64,000 nucleotides of DNA, taken from Chelatococcus sp. YT9 (lineage in GTDB: Bacteria; Pseudomonadota; Alphaproteobacteria; Rhizobiales; Beijerinckiaceae). Under the pieces are notes generated by a model that saw nothing but the letters and a program-made list of their open reading frames with translations, ran no database searches and had not been told where the DNA came from. The stretch lies in NCBI RefSeq assembly GCF_018398315.1, contig NZ_JAHBRW010000001.1:678001-742000 (forward strand), read 5' to 3'. Shown one piece after another: positions 14,930-22,911 of this stretch (position 1 is the first letter of the stretch; each line of letters begins with the position of its first letter). A program made the position numbers and the translations under genes.

Positions 14930-15543
14930 GCCATCAGGCGGTCGCTTGGGCCAAGCGCCAAAAGATCGTTGGGGGAGCGGTTAAATCAGTTCTGATCCTG
15001 CTCGCGGAATATGCGCAGGAGAAGACGCATGTCGCATGGCCATCGCAGGCAACGTTGGCGCGGGATCTCGGCATCTCGTTGCAATCCGTTCGCCGCGCCT
15101 TGGCCGTGCTCGACACGTACAAGGTCATCAAGAGGACGATGCGGACGAATGAGGCGGGCGGGCGCACGTCCGATCGCATCAAGCTCCACGTCGGCCGCGA
15201 GTTCTGCATTACACGTGATCAGGCTCGTGTCGTTCGCCTCGATCGCGAGGTGAAAAAGCCGGTGGTTGACGCCGCCCCCCCTATGTCCCCACGGGACAGG
15301 GGGTATGTCCCAGTGGGACAGGGGGTATGTCCCCACGGGACACTGAACCACCATAGAACCTCCATTGAACCTCCACTAAGACCTAGCCAAGAAGGGGAGC
15401 TGACCTTTCAGGAAGAGGCTCCACGTACGCGAGAGGACGGACAGGGTCGCCCAACGTTGACGGTTGTGCCCGGCGGCCTCTCATCTTCTGGCTGGGCTCC
15501 CGATGCCAGCGGCACCACGGCGATGATCGGGGTGTGCGCATGA
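14926..15543 (+). CDS. Winged-helix phage replication initiation-type protein
   Basis: A 205-residue protein from a GTG coupled to the Cro-like gene. The N-terminal 75 residues form a helix-turn-helix (WPSQATLARDLGISLQSVRR) like those of lambda O-type or DnaD-like initiators. The gene itself contains three evenly spaced palindromic repeats (15284-15342), as initiator genes with internal origins do. The C-terminal half is Pro/Gly-rich and probably disordered. The gene downstream is a helicase, which supports a role in loading replication proteins. Confidence 0.7.
   Translation: MSHQAVAWAKRQKIVGGAVKSVLILLAEYAQEKTHVAWPSQATLARDLGISLQSVRRALAVLDTYKVIKRTMRTNEAGGRTSDRIKLHVGREFCITRDQARVVRLDREVKKPVVDAAPPMSPRDRGYVPVGQGVCPHGTLNHHRTSIEPPLRPSQEGELTFQEEAPRTREDGQGRPTLTVVPGGLSSSGWAPDASGTTAMIGVCA
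15284..15342. repeat. Three palindromic iterons, probable phage replication origin
   Basis: TGTCCCCACGGGACA at 15284-15298, TGTCCCAGTGGGACA at 15306-15320 and TGTCCCCACGGGACA at 15328-15342. Each starts exactly 22 bases after the last and is joined by GGGGGTA. They lie inside the initiator-type gene, as lambda O iterons do. Confidence 0.75.
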
Positions 15544-17042
15544 GGCCGCTTTTCGATCATCAGGTGAGCGCGCTCGCGATGTTGCGGCACTCGCTCGCCT
15601 CGGGAAAACGGCGCCCGATGCTCCAAGCCCCGACCGGATTCGGCAAAACGATGCTCGGCGCGGCCGTCGTCGACGGAGCGCTTCGCAAGGGCAACCGGGT
15701 TGTGTTCTGCGTCCCGGCGGTCTCGCTCATCGACCAGACAGTTGAAGCCTTCTGGAATGAGGGCATCCGTGACGTGGGCGTCATCCAGGCAACGCACCCG
15801 ATGACGGACGGCACGCGGCCCGTGCAGGTTGCCAGTGTGCAGACCCTCGGGCGGCGGCGGCTCCCGCCCGCTGATGTCGTCGTGATCGACGAGGCGCACG
15901 TCATGTTCGATCTGTACCGGCGATGGATGGCGGACGAGGATTGGCAGAAGGTTCCGTTCGTCGGGCTATCCGCCACGCCGTGGGCTCGCGGGCTTGGCAA
16001 GTACTACGATGATCTGCTGATCGCCGCGACCACGTCCGACTTGATCGAGCGGGGCTTCCTCTCTCCTTTCCGGGTATTCGCGCCGTCGCATCCTGACCTC
16101 TCTGGCGTCAAGACCATCGCGGGCGACTACCACGAGGGACAGCTATCCGAGGCGATGGATAAGGGCTCCCTCACGGCGGATATCGTGACGACTTGGCTCC
16201 AGCGCGGCGAGAATAGGCCAACGCTTTGCTTCGGCGTTGACCGCGCCCATGCTCGTAAGATCCAGGAGCGCTTCGAGGCGGCTGGTGTCCCCACCGGCTA
16301 CATCGATGCGCACACCACGACTGACGAGAGGAACGATATCCGCAAGGCGTTCCACGCGGGCGATGTCAAGATCGTCTGTAACGTCGGTTGCCTGACGACC
16401 GGCATCGACTGGGATGTCCGGTGCATCATCCTTGCCCGTCCGACCAAGTCGGAAATGCTATACGTCCAGATCATCGGGCGCGGTCTGCGTACCGCTGACG
16501 GCAAAGATGACTGCCTGATCCTCGATCACAGCGACACAACCCTGAAGCTCGGCTTCGTCACCGACATCCGTCACGAGCATCTAGACCTCGGCAAGCCGAA
16601 AAAATCCTCGGGCGGTGAGCGCGACGAGAAGCCCGAGGCCCTTCCGAAGGAATGCCCGAGCTGTGCCTACCTGAAGCCAGCGAAGGTTCATGTCTGTCCG
16701 AACTGTGGCTTCGCGCCGCAACGTCAATCGACCATCGAGTGTGCCCCCGGTGATCTCGTCGAGCTTGCCGCGCGCGGATCGGCGAAGCGCAAGTCTGACG
16801 CGACCATGGACGAGAAGATCAGCTTCTATGCCCAGCTCAAAGGGCACGGACAGAATCGCGGATATCGCAGCGGCTGGGCCTACCACGCCTATGTCGAGAA
16901 GTTCGGCGTCAAGCCCAACGACCCGCGCCTGTCCGACGTGCGACCGCAACAACCGGGCGACACCGTGCGCAATTGGATCAAGGCGTACAACATCCGGAAG
17001 TCTATGGGCCGTAAGCTTGCCGCGCGGGGTGCCGCCGCATGA
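15540..17042 (+). CDS. DEAD/DEAH-box superfamily 2 helicase
   Basis: A 500-residue protein whose ATG overlaps the stop of the initiator gene (ATGA). Motifs in order: Walker A APTGFGKTM, DEAH in VVIDEAHVMF, motif III SATPWARG, and motif VI QIIGRGLRTADGK. Near the C-terminus a zinc ribbon is visible (CPSCAYL and CPNCGFAP). This resembles phage and RecQ/UvsW/SSL2-type helicases that unwind DNA during replication or recombination. It forms one operon with the primase downstream, with which it overlaps by 4 bases. Confidence 0.88.
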   Translation: MRPLFDHQVSALAMLRHSLASGKRRPMLQAPTGFGKTMLGAAVVDGALRKGNRVVFCVPAVSLIDQTVEAFWNEGIRDVGVIQATHPMTDGTRPVQVASVQTLGRRRLPPADVVVIDEAHVMFDLYRRWMADEDWQKVPFVGLSATPWARGLGKYYDDLLIAATTSDLIERGFLSPFRVFAPSHPDLSGVKTIAGDYHEGQLSEAMDKGSLTADIVTTWLQRGENRPTLCFGVDRAHARKIQERFEAAGVPTGYIDAHTTTDERNDIRKAFHAGDVKIVCNVGCLTTGIDWDVRCIILARPTKSEMLYVQIIGRGLRTADGKDDCLILDHSDTTLKLGFVTDIRHEHLDLGKPKKSSGGERDEKPEALPKECPSCAYLKPAKVHVCPNCGFAPQRQSTIECAPGDLVELAARGSAKRKSDATMDEKISFYAQLKGHGQNRGYRSGWAYHAYVEKFGVKPNDPRLSDVRPQQPGDTVRNWIKAYNIRKSMGRKLAARGAAA

Positions 17043-17974
17043 GTCGCACCGCCCTCAAAGACCGCGCTCGCGGAAAATGGATCGGTATCCTTACGCAGCT
17101 GGGTGTCTCGTCAGAGTTCCTGACAGGCAAGCACTGTCCCTGCCCTATCTGCGGAGGGAAGGACCGGTTTCGCTTCGATAACAGGGACGGCCGCGGAACC
17201 TACATCTGCTCGCACTGCGACGCAGGTGACGGCGCGACCCTCATCATGAAGGTCAAGGGCTGGGACTTCCGGCAAGCGGCCGATGAAATCGAGGCGATCC
17301 TCGGTGACATTCCGGTGCAGGAGTTCAGGCAATCGAGGGACGACAAGGAGAGCCGTGAGGCCAGCGTCAAGCTTTGGAAGGCTACGACGGCCATTCAGCG
17401 CGGCGATCACGTCGACCGGTACCTCAGGGCGCGGGGAATAGCTCTGGACGAGTTCCCCCCGTGCCTACGATCGGTGACAGAGATGCTTCATTCGGCTGAG
17501 AAGCGCACGATGCATCCCGGCATGGTCGCCGTGGTCACCGCAGCTGTCGAAGGCGAGAACGGCACCCTGCATCGAACATATCTCACGCTCGACGGACGCA
17601 AGGCCGCGGTAGAACCGCCGCGCAAGCTCATGCCGGGCCAAGCCCCCAACGGCGGCGCCGTCCGGCTAGCCGAGTTCACGGATACGCTTGGTGTCGCCGA
17701 AGGCATCGAGACGGCCTTGTCGGCATCGATCCTTTTCAAGGTGCCTGTCTGGGCCGCGCTCGACGCCGGGAAGCTCGCATCGTGGCGACCGCCCTATGAG
17801 GCCCGGCGGATCATCGTTTTTGGCGATCACGACGCCAGTTTCACCGGTCAACAGGTGGCCTTCTCTCTGGCACGGCGGCTGGCGAATGACGGTCGGGAGG
17901 TCTCGGTTGAGATCCCCCGCGACATCGGCACCGACTGGAATGACGTTCTCATGATGGAAAGGGCAGCAGCTTGA
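17039..17974 (+). CDS. Phage primase: zinc-binding plus Toprim domains
   Basis: A 311-residue protein. The N-terminal zinc-finger domain has CPCPICGGKDRFRF and YICSHCDAGDG, as in the P4 alpha and DnaG zinc-binding domains. The C-terminal Toprim domain has GVAEGIETALSAS and IVFGDHDAS, giving the conserved Glu and Asp-x-Asp-like acids. It should synthesise RNA primers for phage replication. Its start overlaps the helicase stop, and its stop overlaps the TTG of the next gene. Confidence 0.88.
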   Translation: MSRTALKDRARGKWIGILTQLGVSSEFLTGKHCPCPICGGKDRFRFDNRDGRGTYICSHCDAGDGATLIMKVKGWDFRQAADEIEAILGDIPVQEFRQSRDDKESREASVKLWKATTAIQRGDHVDRYLRARGIALDEFPPCLRSVTEMLHSAEKRTMHPGMVAVVTAAVEGENGTLHRTYLTLDGRKAAVEPPRKLMPGQAPNGGAVRLAEFTDTLGVAEGIETALSASILFKVPVWAALDAGKLASWRPPYEARRIIVFGDHDASFTGQQVAFSLARRLANDGREVSVEIPRDIGTDWNDVLMMERAAA

Positions 17975-18873
17975 AGACAGTCCATGAGCGCAAGGCAGAG
18001 GCAGAAGCGAAGGCGGAACGCTGGGAACGCAGCGCAGACCGGCACCGGCTTGCTGCCGAGCGTGCCCGCGCGAAGGGGCATCATGACCGTGCCGTCAAGC
18101 ATGAGGCCCTGCATGCCCGTGCCTTCCGGCTGCTCACGAAGGCCAAGCGGGCGGTGACACGCTATGCACCGCTGTCTGCCCATGCTCTCGGTGCCGAGCG
18201 CCTTGCCGAGCGCATCCAAGGCACCACCGCAAGGCTGAACCGCGAGCGCAAGGACGAGGCGAAGACCATGCGCCGTCGCCGTCATCGTCGGGAGGATCTG
18301 CACGGGAACGACGGCCGCGTTGAGATCGGGCACAAGGACGTTAAGGACCCGTACGAGCCTGACAAGCGCCTCCGCGTCACCATCAACGTCCGCGAGAGCC
18401 CGCTGGAGATCCTGAAGTCCCGTCGCCGCATCGACGATGCCGAGTATGAGGCAGGCCAGTGGTTCCGGTCAGCCTACGAGCGTGCTTCCATAGGCCCGAT
18501 GACCGGCTTCGATCCGACACGGGAGCCTGTCGACGGCGGTGGGTTCGCTGATCCCTTGTCAGATCGAGCGATAAGGGCCGCGCAGGATCTGCGCGAGGCG
18601 GTGGCCGTAGTCCGCCCCCAAGGCTATCTCATCCTTGCCGCGGTCGTGGGCCAGGGTCGGGCTATCGCTGAAGTCGCGAATGTATGGGGCCGCACCGTCG
18701 TCCGGATCTCGGAAGGGCAGCAGCGGCGGCAAAAATCAGCCGAGGCGATCGTTACGTCACGGTTGATCGAGGCATTGCGTGACCTCGCTGCGCACCGGGG
18801 CACGAGCGGGCCAAGCAAGGCGCTGATGCGGGCCGCGCGAGAACTTGGGATTAATGATACCGAGGTCGCTTGA
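17971..18873 (+). CDS. DUF6456-like regulatory protein
   Basis: A 300-residue protein starting at a TTG that overlaps the primase stop (TTGA). The first 130 residues are highly charged and helical (KAEAEAKAERWERSADRHRL). The C-terminal part has RRRIDDAEYEAGQWFRSAYE, then a helical domain (VAVVRPQGYLILAAVVGQGR) like DUF6456. That family is a helix-turn-helix domain found in phage and alphaproteobacterial regulators. As the last early gene before the late region it may act as a late activator; the role is inferred. A hairpin follows at 18918-18947. Confidence 0.65.
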   Translation: MKTVHERKAEAEAKAERWERSADRHRLAAERARAKGHHDRAVKHEALHARAFRLLTKAKRAVTRYAPLSAHALGAERLAERIQGTTARLNRERKDEAKTMRRRRHRREDLHGNDGRVEIGHKDVKDPYEPDKRLRVTINVRESPLEILKSRRRIDDAEYEAGQWFRSAYERASIGPMTGFDPTREPVDGGGFADPLSDRAIRAAQDLREAVAVVRPQGYLILAAVVGQGRAIAEVANVWGRTVVRISEGQQRRQKSAEAIVTSRLIEALRDLAAHRGTSGPSKALMRAARELGINDTEVA

Positions 18874-18917
18874 CGCGGTGCACCGAATTGAGTACAAATC
18901 AGGAACTTGGATTTTTG

Positions 18918-18947
18918 CGCCCGGATCGCTTCATGCGCCTCCGGGCG
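18918..18947. terminator. Hairpin between convergent DUF6456-like and brnA genes
   Basis: CGCCCGGA and TCCGGGCG arms enclose a 14-base loop. There is no clear T run on either side, so termination is likely only partial. It lies between two convergent genes. Confidence 0.45.
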
Positions 18948-18955
18948 TTGTCGTG

Positions 18956-19261
18956 TCAGGCTTTCACATTGGCCTTCTCCAACAGCTCGGACATTTTGAC
19001 CCGCCAGTCTTTCCCGGTCGCTTTGAACCGGGCGACGGTAGCTGGATCAAGGCGCAAGGTCACCGCCTCCTTCGGTGCGGCGACCCTTGGCCGTCCCCGA
19101 GCACGCTTGATGCTGTCCATCAGTTCCGGGAAGGCTTTCCCGAACGGCTTGGCTTGAGCAAGCTGCTCGTCGGTTGCTTCGGGTGCATCGGGATCGCTGG
19201 CGATCTGCCGCTGGATCCGGGCTTCTTCCGCATCGGTGATGTGCTTGGTTCGCTTCGTCAT
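18956..19261 (-). CDS. brnA: BrnA-family antitoxin
   Basis: A 101-residue protein with a disordered charged N-terminus and a ribbon-helix-helix C-terminus (EAVTLRLDPATVARFKATG), preceded by GRPRVAAPKE, the usual BrnA arrangement. BrnA binds and neutralises BrnT and represses the shared promoter. Its start overlaps the brnT stop, as is typical. It sits antisense to the phage early and late genes, and is therefore an independent cargo module expressed in the lysogen. Confidence 0.88.
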   Translation of the reverse strand: MTKRTKHITDAEEARIQRQIASDPDAPEATDEQLAQAKPFGKAFPELMDSIKRARGRPRVAAPKEAVTLRLDPATVARFKATGKDWRVKMSELLEKANVKA

Positions 19262-19506
19262 AGGATGCTCCTTTCCTTCCGGCTTGCCGGCCGCATCGAG
19301 ATAACCGACAGCGCTTCCGAGCCGAGGGGGCGAAACACCACGGCGATGATGATCTCGCCCCGGAATTCGCCGATAGCCATGAAGCGGCCAGCCTTTGCCG
19401 GGACCACCATGGACGAAGCGAAGAACTCGATATCGAGATCGGCAAAGTCGAGCCCGTGCTTCTCGAGGTTGGTTTGCCGCTTGGCTTCGTCGTAAGTGAT
19501 CATCAT
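19258..19506 (-). CDS. brnT: BrnT-family toxin (RNase)
   Basis: An 82-residue protein starting MMITYDEAKRQTNLEKHGLD, with the conserved KHGLDF, FMAIGEFRGE and SVISMRPASRKE elements of BrnT, a RelE-like ribonuclease that blocks translation. A longer reading to 19521 would cover the promoter. It is the first gene of a two-gene operon with brnA. The toxin-antitoxin pair may stabilise the prophage or abort infection by other phages. Confidence 0.88.
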   Translation of the reverse strand: MMITYDEAKRQTNLEKHGLDFADLDIEFFASSMVVPAKAGRFMAIGEFRGEIIIAVVFRPLGSEALSVISMRPASRKERSIL

Positions 19507-19514
19507 GTATTTTT

Positions 19515-19556
19515 TGTACACGGAAAATAGGTAAGCGTCAAGAATATTCGTGTACG
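19515..19556 (-). promoter_or_regulatory. brnTA promoter with inverted-repeat operator
   Basis: On the minus strand TTGACG, a 17-base spacer and TACAAA form a good sigma-70 promoter just upstream of brnT, leaving a very short leader. CGTGTACG (19549-19556) and TGTACACG (19515-19522) form an inverted repeat, and one half overlaps the -10 box, as expected for autorepression by BrnA. Confidence 0.65.
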
Positions 19557-19573
19557 AAAATTGAGAGAGTTTT

Positions 19574-19650
19574 TGCGGTCACAAGCCCCGGTGGGCTGCC
19601 CGGTCTCATAAGCCGGATCACGCTCGATTCGACCCCGAGGGCCGCAACCA
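19574..19650 (+). tRNA. tRNA-Met-like gene, anticodon CAT, CCA encoded
   Basis: The acceptor arms TGCGGTC (19574-19580) and GGCCGCA (19640-19646) pair over 7 bases with one G-T. The anticodon arm is CCGGT-CTCATAA-GCCGG with T33 and anticodon CAT. The T arm is CTCGA-TTCGACC-CCGAG with four of five pairs, followed by discriminator A and CCA. The D arm AGCC/GGCT is perfect but has a short 6-base loop (CCGGTG) and a 3-base linker, so it is unusual. It lies in a gene-poor stretch between brnT and the small membrane genes, divergent from brnTA. It is probably a phage-encoded tRNA; function not proved. Confidence 0.7.
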
Positions 19651-19921
19651 TCTTGGCGAGACGGTGCCTCCAGACGGTGGCCATCGAAAAGCATCCGGCG
19701 CTGAAAGCAGGCTAAGGCCGACGCCGAGGTTTCTTGCCATCGCGTCCCCGGACTGCCACTGGCTCCTGATCAGAGACATGCAGCCGGCTTATGGGTGACG
19801 TGCCGCACGATGCGCGGCCAACGTCACCACCCCCCGGAGACAAAGCCGAAACGGGTCGGGTTCCTAGGCCGATCACGACGGGACAAAGGCCGGGGAATTC
19901 TTCCCACCTGGAAGAATTGCC

Positions 19922-19996
19922 ATGCACGCTGTTGTCATTGCCCTCTGGTGGCATGCCGCCTATCGGGCATGGGCTGAGCTATGGGGATCCGAATGA
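19922..19996 (+). CDS. Possible 24-residue peptide, translationally coupled
   Basis: MHAVVIALWWHAAYRAWAEL, with GGAAGA upstream and a TGA that overlaps the ATG of the membrane protein (ATGA). The Trp-rich, amphipathic make-up and the tight overlap favour a real short gene or a leader peptide. It could also be chance. Confidence 0.35.
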   Translation: MHAVVIALWWHAAYRAWAELWGSE

Positions 19997-20118
19997 AGCA
20001 AGGCCTTATCGTCACCCTGGTCGTGCTCGGTCAGATCCTGTCGGTCATTGGCGTCGTACTCTGGCTTGCCGTCCTCCCGACGATGGGCCTCATGTGGTGG
20101 GCAGGCTGGCTGAAATGA
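19993..20118 (+). CDS. Small single-pass membrane protein, 41 residues
   Basis: MKQGLIVTLVVLGQILSVIG followed by more hydrophobic residues and WWAGWLK; nearly the whole protein is one or two membrane helices. Its stop overlaps the start of the 87-residue gene (ATGATG). Function unknown; it lies just ahead of the HNH and terminase genes, where phages often keep short accessory genes. Confidence 0.55.
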   Translation: MKQGLIVTLVVLGQILSVIGVVLWLAVLPTMGLMWWAGWLK

Positions 20119-20378
20119 TGGGCCATCGCGAACCGCTGATTAATGGCGACGAGTTCGACTACCTGACCCGCACCCGCCATTGCTACAACCGGCCCCGCAA
20201 TCTGCCTCAGATCAAGCGGAACTTCACCAAGCGCATCCGTCGAGCGGCCAAGGTCGAGACACTGACCGAGGCTGAGGATGCTTGGCGCGACCCTTTCGAC
20301 AATGGTCACTTCTCGTACTTCGATGAGCTTCGTTTCGTCGACGAGGATGACGACGACAACATATGGCCCGTCCATTAG
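20115..20378 (+). CDS. Hypothetical phage protein, 87 residues
   Basis: Starts MMGHREPLINGDEFDYLTR, coupled to the small membrane gene. The middle is basic (LPQIKRNFTKRIRRAAKVE) and the end strongly acidic (RFVDEDDDDNIWPVH). A longer open frame reaches back to 19791, but that part overlaps the other small genes and lacks a ribosome site. Function unknown. It precedes the HNH gene by 14 bases. Confidence 0.6.
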   Translation: MMGHREPLINGDEFDYLTRTRHCYNRPRNLPQIKRNFTKRIRRAAKVETLTEAEDAWRDPFDNGHFSYFDELRFVDEDDDDNIWPVH

Positions 20379-20392
20379 CCTGAGCCTGTCAC

Positions 20393-20770
20393 GTGACAAC
20401 GGATCAGCAGCGCCTTAACCGCAAGCGTCAGCACGACGCAAAGCGCAGAGCCGAACAGCCTTGGCGAGCATGGTACAGCCTACCCATATGGCGCCACCCA
20501 CAAACGGGACTAAGAGCACACCAGCTGAGACGCAAGCCCCTATGCGAGCGCTGCGACCAGCGAGGCATCATCACCCCGGCTGACACGGTCAACCACGTCA
20601 AGCCTCACAAGGGCGACTGGTCACTGTTCATCGACCCGACGAACCATCAGAGCGTCTGCAAGGCCTGTCACGACAGCATCGTCAAGGCTGAGGAGATGAG
20701 AGGCTACCCCATCGGCAACGACGTGAGCGGCAGGCCCATCGATCCGTCGCACCATTGGAACCAAGACTGA
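20393..20770 (+). CDS. HNH endonuclease next to the terminase
   Basis: A 125-residue protein from a GTG start. It has CERCDQRGIITPADTVNHVK and HQSVCKACHDSIVKAEE, giving the HNH metal-binding core with two CxxC pairs (CERC and CKAC). HNH proteins beside terminase genes in HK97-like siphophages assist terminase cleavage at cos or pac. The position just ahead of the small terminase gene fits that role. Confidence 0.85.
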   Translation: MTTDQQRLNRKRQHDAKRRAEQPWRAWYSLPIWRHPQTGLRAHQLRRKPLCERCDQRGIITPADTVNHVKPHKGDWSLFIDPTNHQSVCKACHDSIVKAEEMRGYPIGNDVSGRPIDPSHHWNQD

Positions 20771-20947
20771 CCACCGACGCACGATCGTTTCATCAGAAAC
20801 CATCGGCGACGTGTCGAAATGGATCATGTTGCATCGCACAAGGAAATGTTGCGGCGCGGTAGGGGGTGGGTCGATCTCTCGACCGATTGGGGGCCGCGAC
20901 CGACTGGGGCCTCGACTTGAGCAAAACCCGTATAAAAAAGGTTTCAC

Positions 20948-21364
20948 ATGGCGAAACGCGGCCGAGTTCCGGCGGCGTCATTGGCCGTTGCCTCGATCCC
21001 GACGATCGAGACCATCGAGCGTCCTGATGCCCCATACGATCTGACTGACGAGCAGGCAGACGAGTGGTGGGCGGTAGTCAATCGCATGCCGGTTGACTGG
21101 TTCCCCCGCGAGACGCACGGGATGCTGGCGCAATATTGCCGCCATGTTGTTCGAGCTCGACGCCTCGCCCAGCTGCTCAACAAGCTGGAGACATCCGAGG
21201 ATATCGACGTGAAGGAATACCGTGACCTTCTTCGATCGGAGGAGGAGCAATCGCGGGCCATCTCGTCGCTCGCCACGCGCATGCGTATCAGTCAGCAGGC
21301 AACGGTTCGCGCTGAACAGGCACGCAAGCCCACGACGATGAAGCCACCGTGGCAAGACGTGTAA
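20948..21364 (+). CDS. terS: Phage terminase small subunit (P27 family)
   Basis: A 138-residue protein starting MAKRGRVPAASLAVASIPTI, with DEQADEWWAVVNRMPVDWF and a helical middle (HVVRARRLAQLLNKLE), as in P27-family small terminases. It recognises the packaging site and feeds DNA to the large subunit, whose gene overlaps it. The 177 bases before it (20771-20947) have no gene and could hold the cos or pac site. Confidence 0.8.
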   Translation: MAKRGRVPAASLAVASIPTIETIERPDAPYDLTDEQADEWWAVVNRMPVDWFPRETHGMLAQYCRHVVRARRLAQLLNKLETSEDIDVKEYRDLLRSEEEQSRAISSLATRMRISQQATVRAEQARKPTTMKPPWQDV

Positions 21365-22911
21365 GGGCCAAACCCGTTCGGACCCGTGCCGAGCGCAACA
21401 TTGCATGGATCGAGGAACACTGCCGGGTGCCGGAAGGTCGCCTTGTCGGGAAGCCGGTCAAGCTTCGGGAGTGGCAGCGCGATATCATTCGCGGCATCTA
21501 CGACCAGCCGACGCGTCGCGCGATCATCAGCTTCGGCCGTAAGAATGGCAAGACGGCGCTCAGTGCCTTCCTTCTGCTGCTCCATCTGTGCGGGCCAGAG
21601 GCGAAACCGAATTCCCAGCTGTACAGCGCGGCTCAATCACGTGAGCAGGCGGGCATTCTGTTCAACCTGGCTGCCAAGATGGTGCGCCTGTCGCCGACGC
21701 TCAGCGCCTATGTGAACCCGGTCCAATCGAGCAAGCAGCTGCTATGCGCTGAGCTGGGCACGATCTATCGAGCCTTGTCGGCTGATGCTACGACCGCATA
21801 CGGGCTATCACCCGTGTTCACGGTCCATGACGAGCTTGGCCAGGTGAAGGGGCCGAAGTCGGAGCTGTACGAGGCGCTTGAGACGGCGACCGCCGCGCAG
21901 AGTGACCCGCTCTCGATCATCATCTCGACGCAGGCGCCGACTGATGCGGATCTTCTGTCCGTCCTGATCGACGATGCCAGGACCGAGGCAGACCCTCGGG
22001 TGCGCTTGTTCTTGTACTCGGCGCCTGAGACGGCGGACACGTTTAGTGAGGAAGCCATCAGAGCCGCCAACCCGGCTTTTGGCGACTTCCAGAACGAGGT
22101 GGAAGTGTTGGCCATGGCGGAAGACGCCCGACGCCAGCCCTCTCGCCAACCGGAATTCGAGAACCTTGTCCTTAACCGGCGCGTCGAGATGTTCGCGCCA
22201 TTTGTGTCCCGCCCGGTGTGGCAGGCAAACGCTGGCGACGGTGTTGTTGATTTCGATGGGCTGCCGGTGTTCGGTGGCCTGGATCTGTCCGAGACGACCG
22301 ACCTGACGGCCTTCGTCATGGTGGCGCCAACGGGCGGCAAGTGGCATGTCCGGCCGACGTTCTGGCTTCCGGGTGAAAACCTGAGAGAGAAGGCCCGTAA
22401 AGATCGCGTCCCGTATGACGTATGGCGGGATCAGGGCTTCCTCCAGACCGCACCCGGGCGGACTGTCGATTACGAGTTCGTCGCCGAGTATCTGCGCAGT
22501 GTCTGCGACCTCTACGACGTGCGCCAGATCGCCTTTGACCGGTGGAACTTCCGGCACCTCAAGCCTTGGCTGGTCAAGTCAGGTTTCAGCGATGCCGAGA
22601 TCGAGGCCCGATTCGTTGAGTTCGGCCAAGGCTTCCAGTCGATGAGCCCAGCGCTTCGCGACCTGGAGGCCGCGCTTTTGAACGAGCGTCTTGTCCACGG
22701 GATGCACCCCGTTCTGACCATGTGCGCCGCCAACGCGGTGGTGCAGCCGGATCCAGCCGGAAACCGGAAACTGACCAAGGCCAAGAGCCGAGGCCGCATT
22801 GACGGAATGGTCGCCCTGGTAATGGCCATGAGCGTGGCAGCGACCCACGAAGAGGAAGTCATCATGACATCACCGTGGGACGATCCCAACTTCAGCCTGG
22901 TGTCCGCCTGA
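21349..22911 (+). CDS. terL: Phage terminase large subunit
   Basis: A 520-residue protein. The ATPase domain has an unusual Walker A, SFGRKNGKTALSA (about residues 62-74), and Walker B VFTVHDELG. The nuclease domain has GGLDLSETTDLTAFV and IAFDRWN with the acidic metal ligands. This matches the HK97/phiC31-like terminase family. It cuts and pumps DNA into the prohead. A GTG start overlapping the small subunit by 16 bases is used. Its stop overlaps the portal ATG (TGATG). Confidence 0.92.
   Translation: MARRVRAKPVRTRAERNIAWIEEHCRVPEGRLVGKPVKLREWQRDIIRGIYDQPTRRAIISFGRKNGKTALSAFLLLLHLCGPEAKPNSQLYSAAQSREQAGILFNLAAKMVRLSPTLSAYVNPVQSSKQLLCAELGTIYRALSADATTAYGLSPVFTVHDELGQVKGPKSELYEALETATAAQSDPLSIIISTQAPTDADLLSVLIDDARTEADPRVRLFLYSAPETADTFSEEAIRAANPAFGDFQNEVEVLAMAEDARRQPSRQPEFENLVLNRRVEMFAPFVSRPVWQANAGDGVVDFDGLPVFGGLDLSETTDLTAFVMVAPTGGKWHVRPTFWLPGENLREKARKDRVPYDVWRDQGFLQTAPGRTVDYEFVAEYLRSVCDLYDVRQIAFDRWNFRHLKPWLVKSGFSDAEIEARFVEFGQGFQSMSPALRDLEAALLNERLVHGMHPVLTMCAANAVVQPDPAGNRKLTKAKSRGRIDGMVALVMAMSVAATHEEEVIMTSPWDDPNFSLVSA

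Noticed and set aside
19791-20114. Long N-terminal extension of the 87-residue phage protein
   Set aside because: It is Pro/Arg-rich, lacks a ribosome site and overlaps two better-supported small coupled frames.
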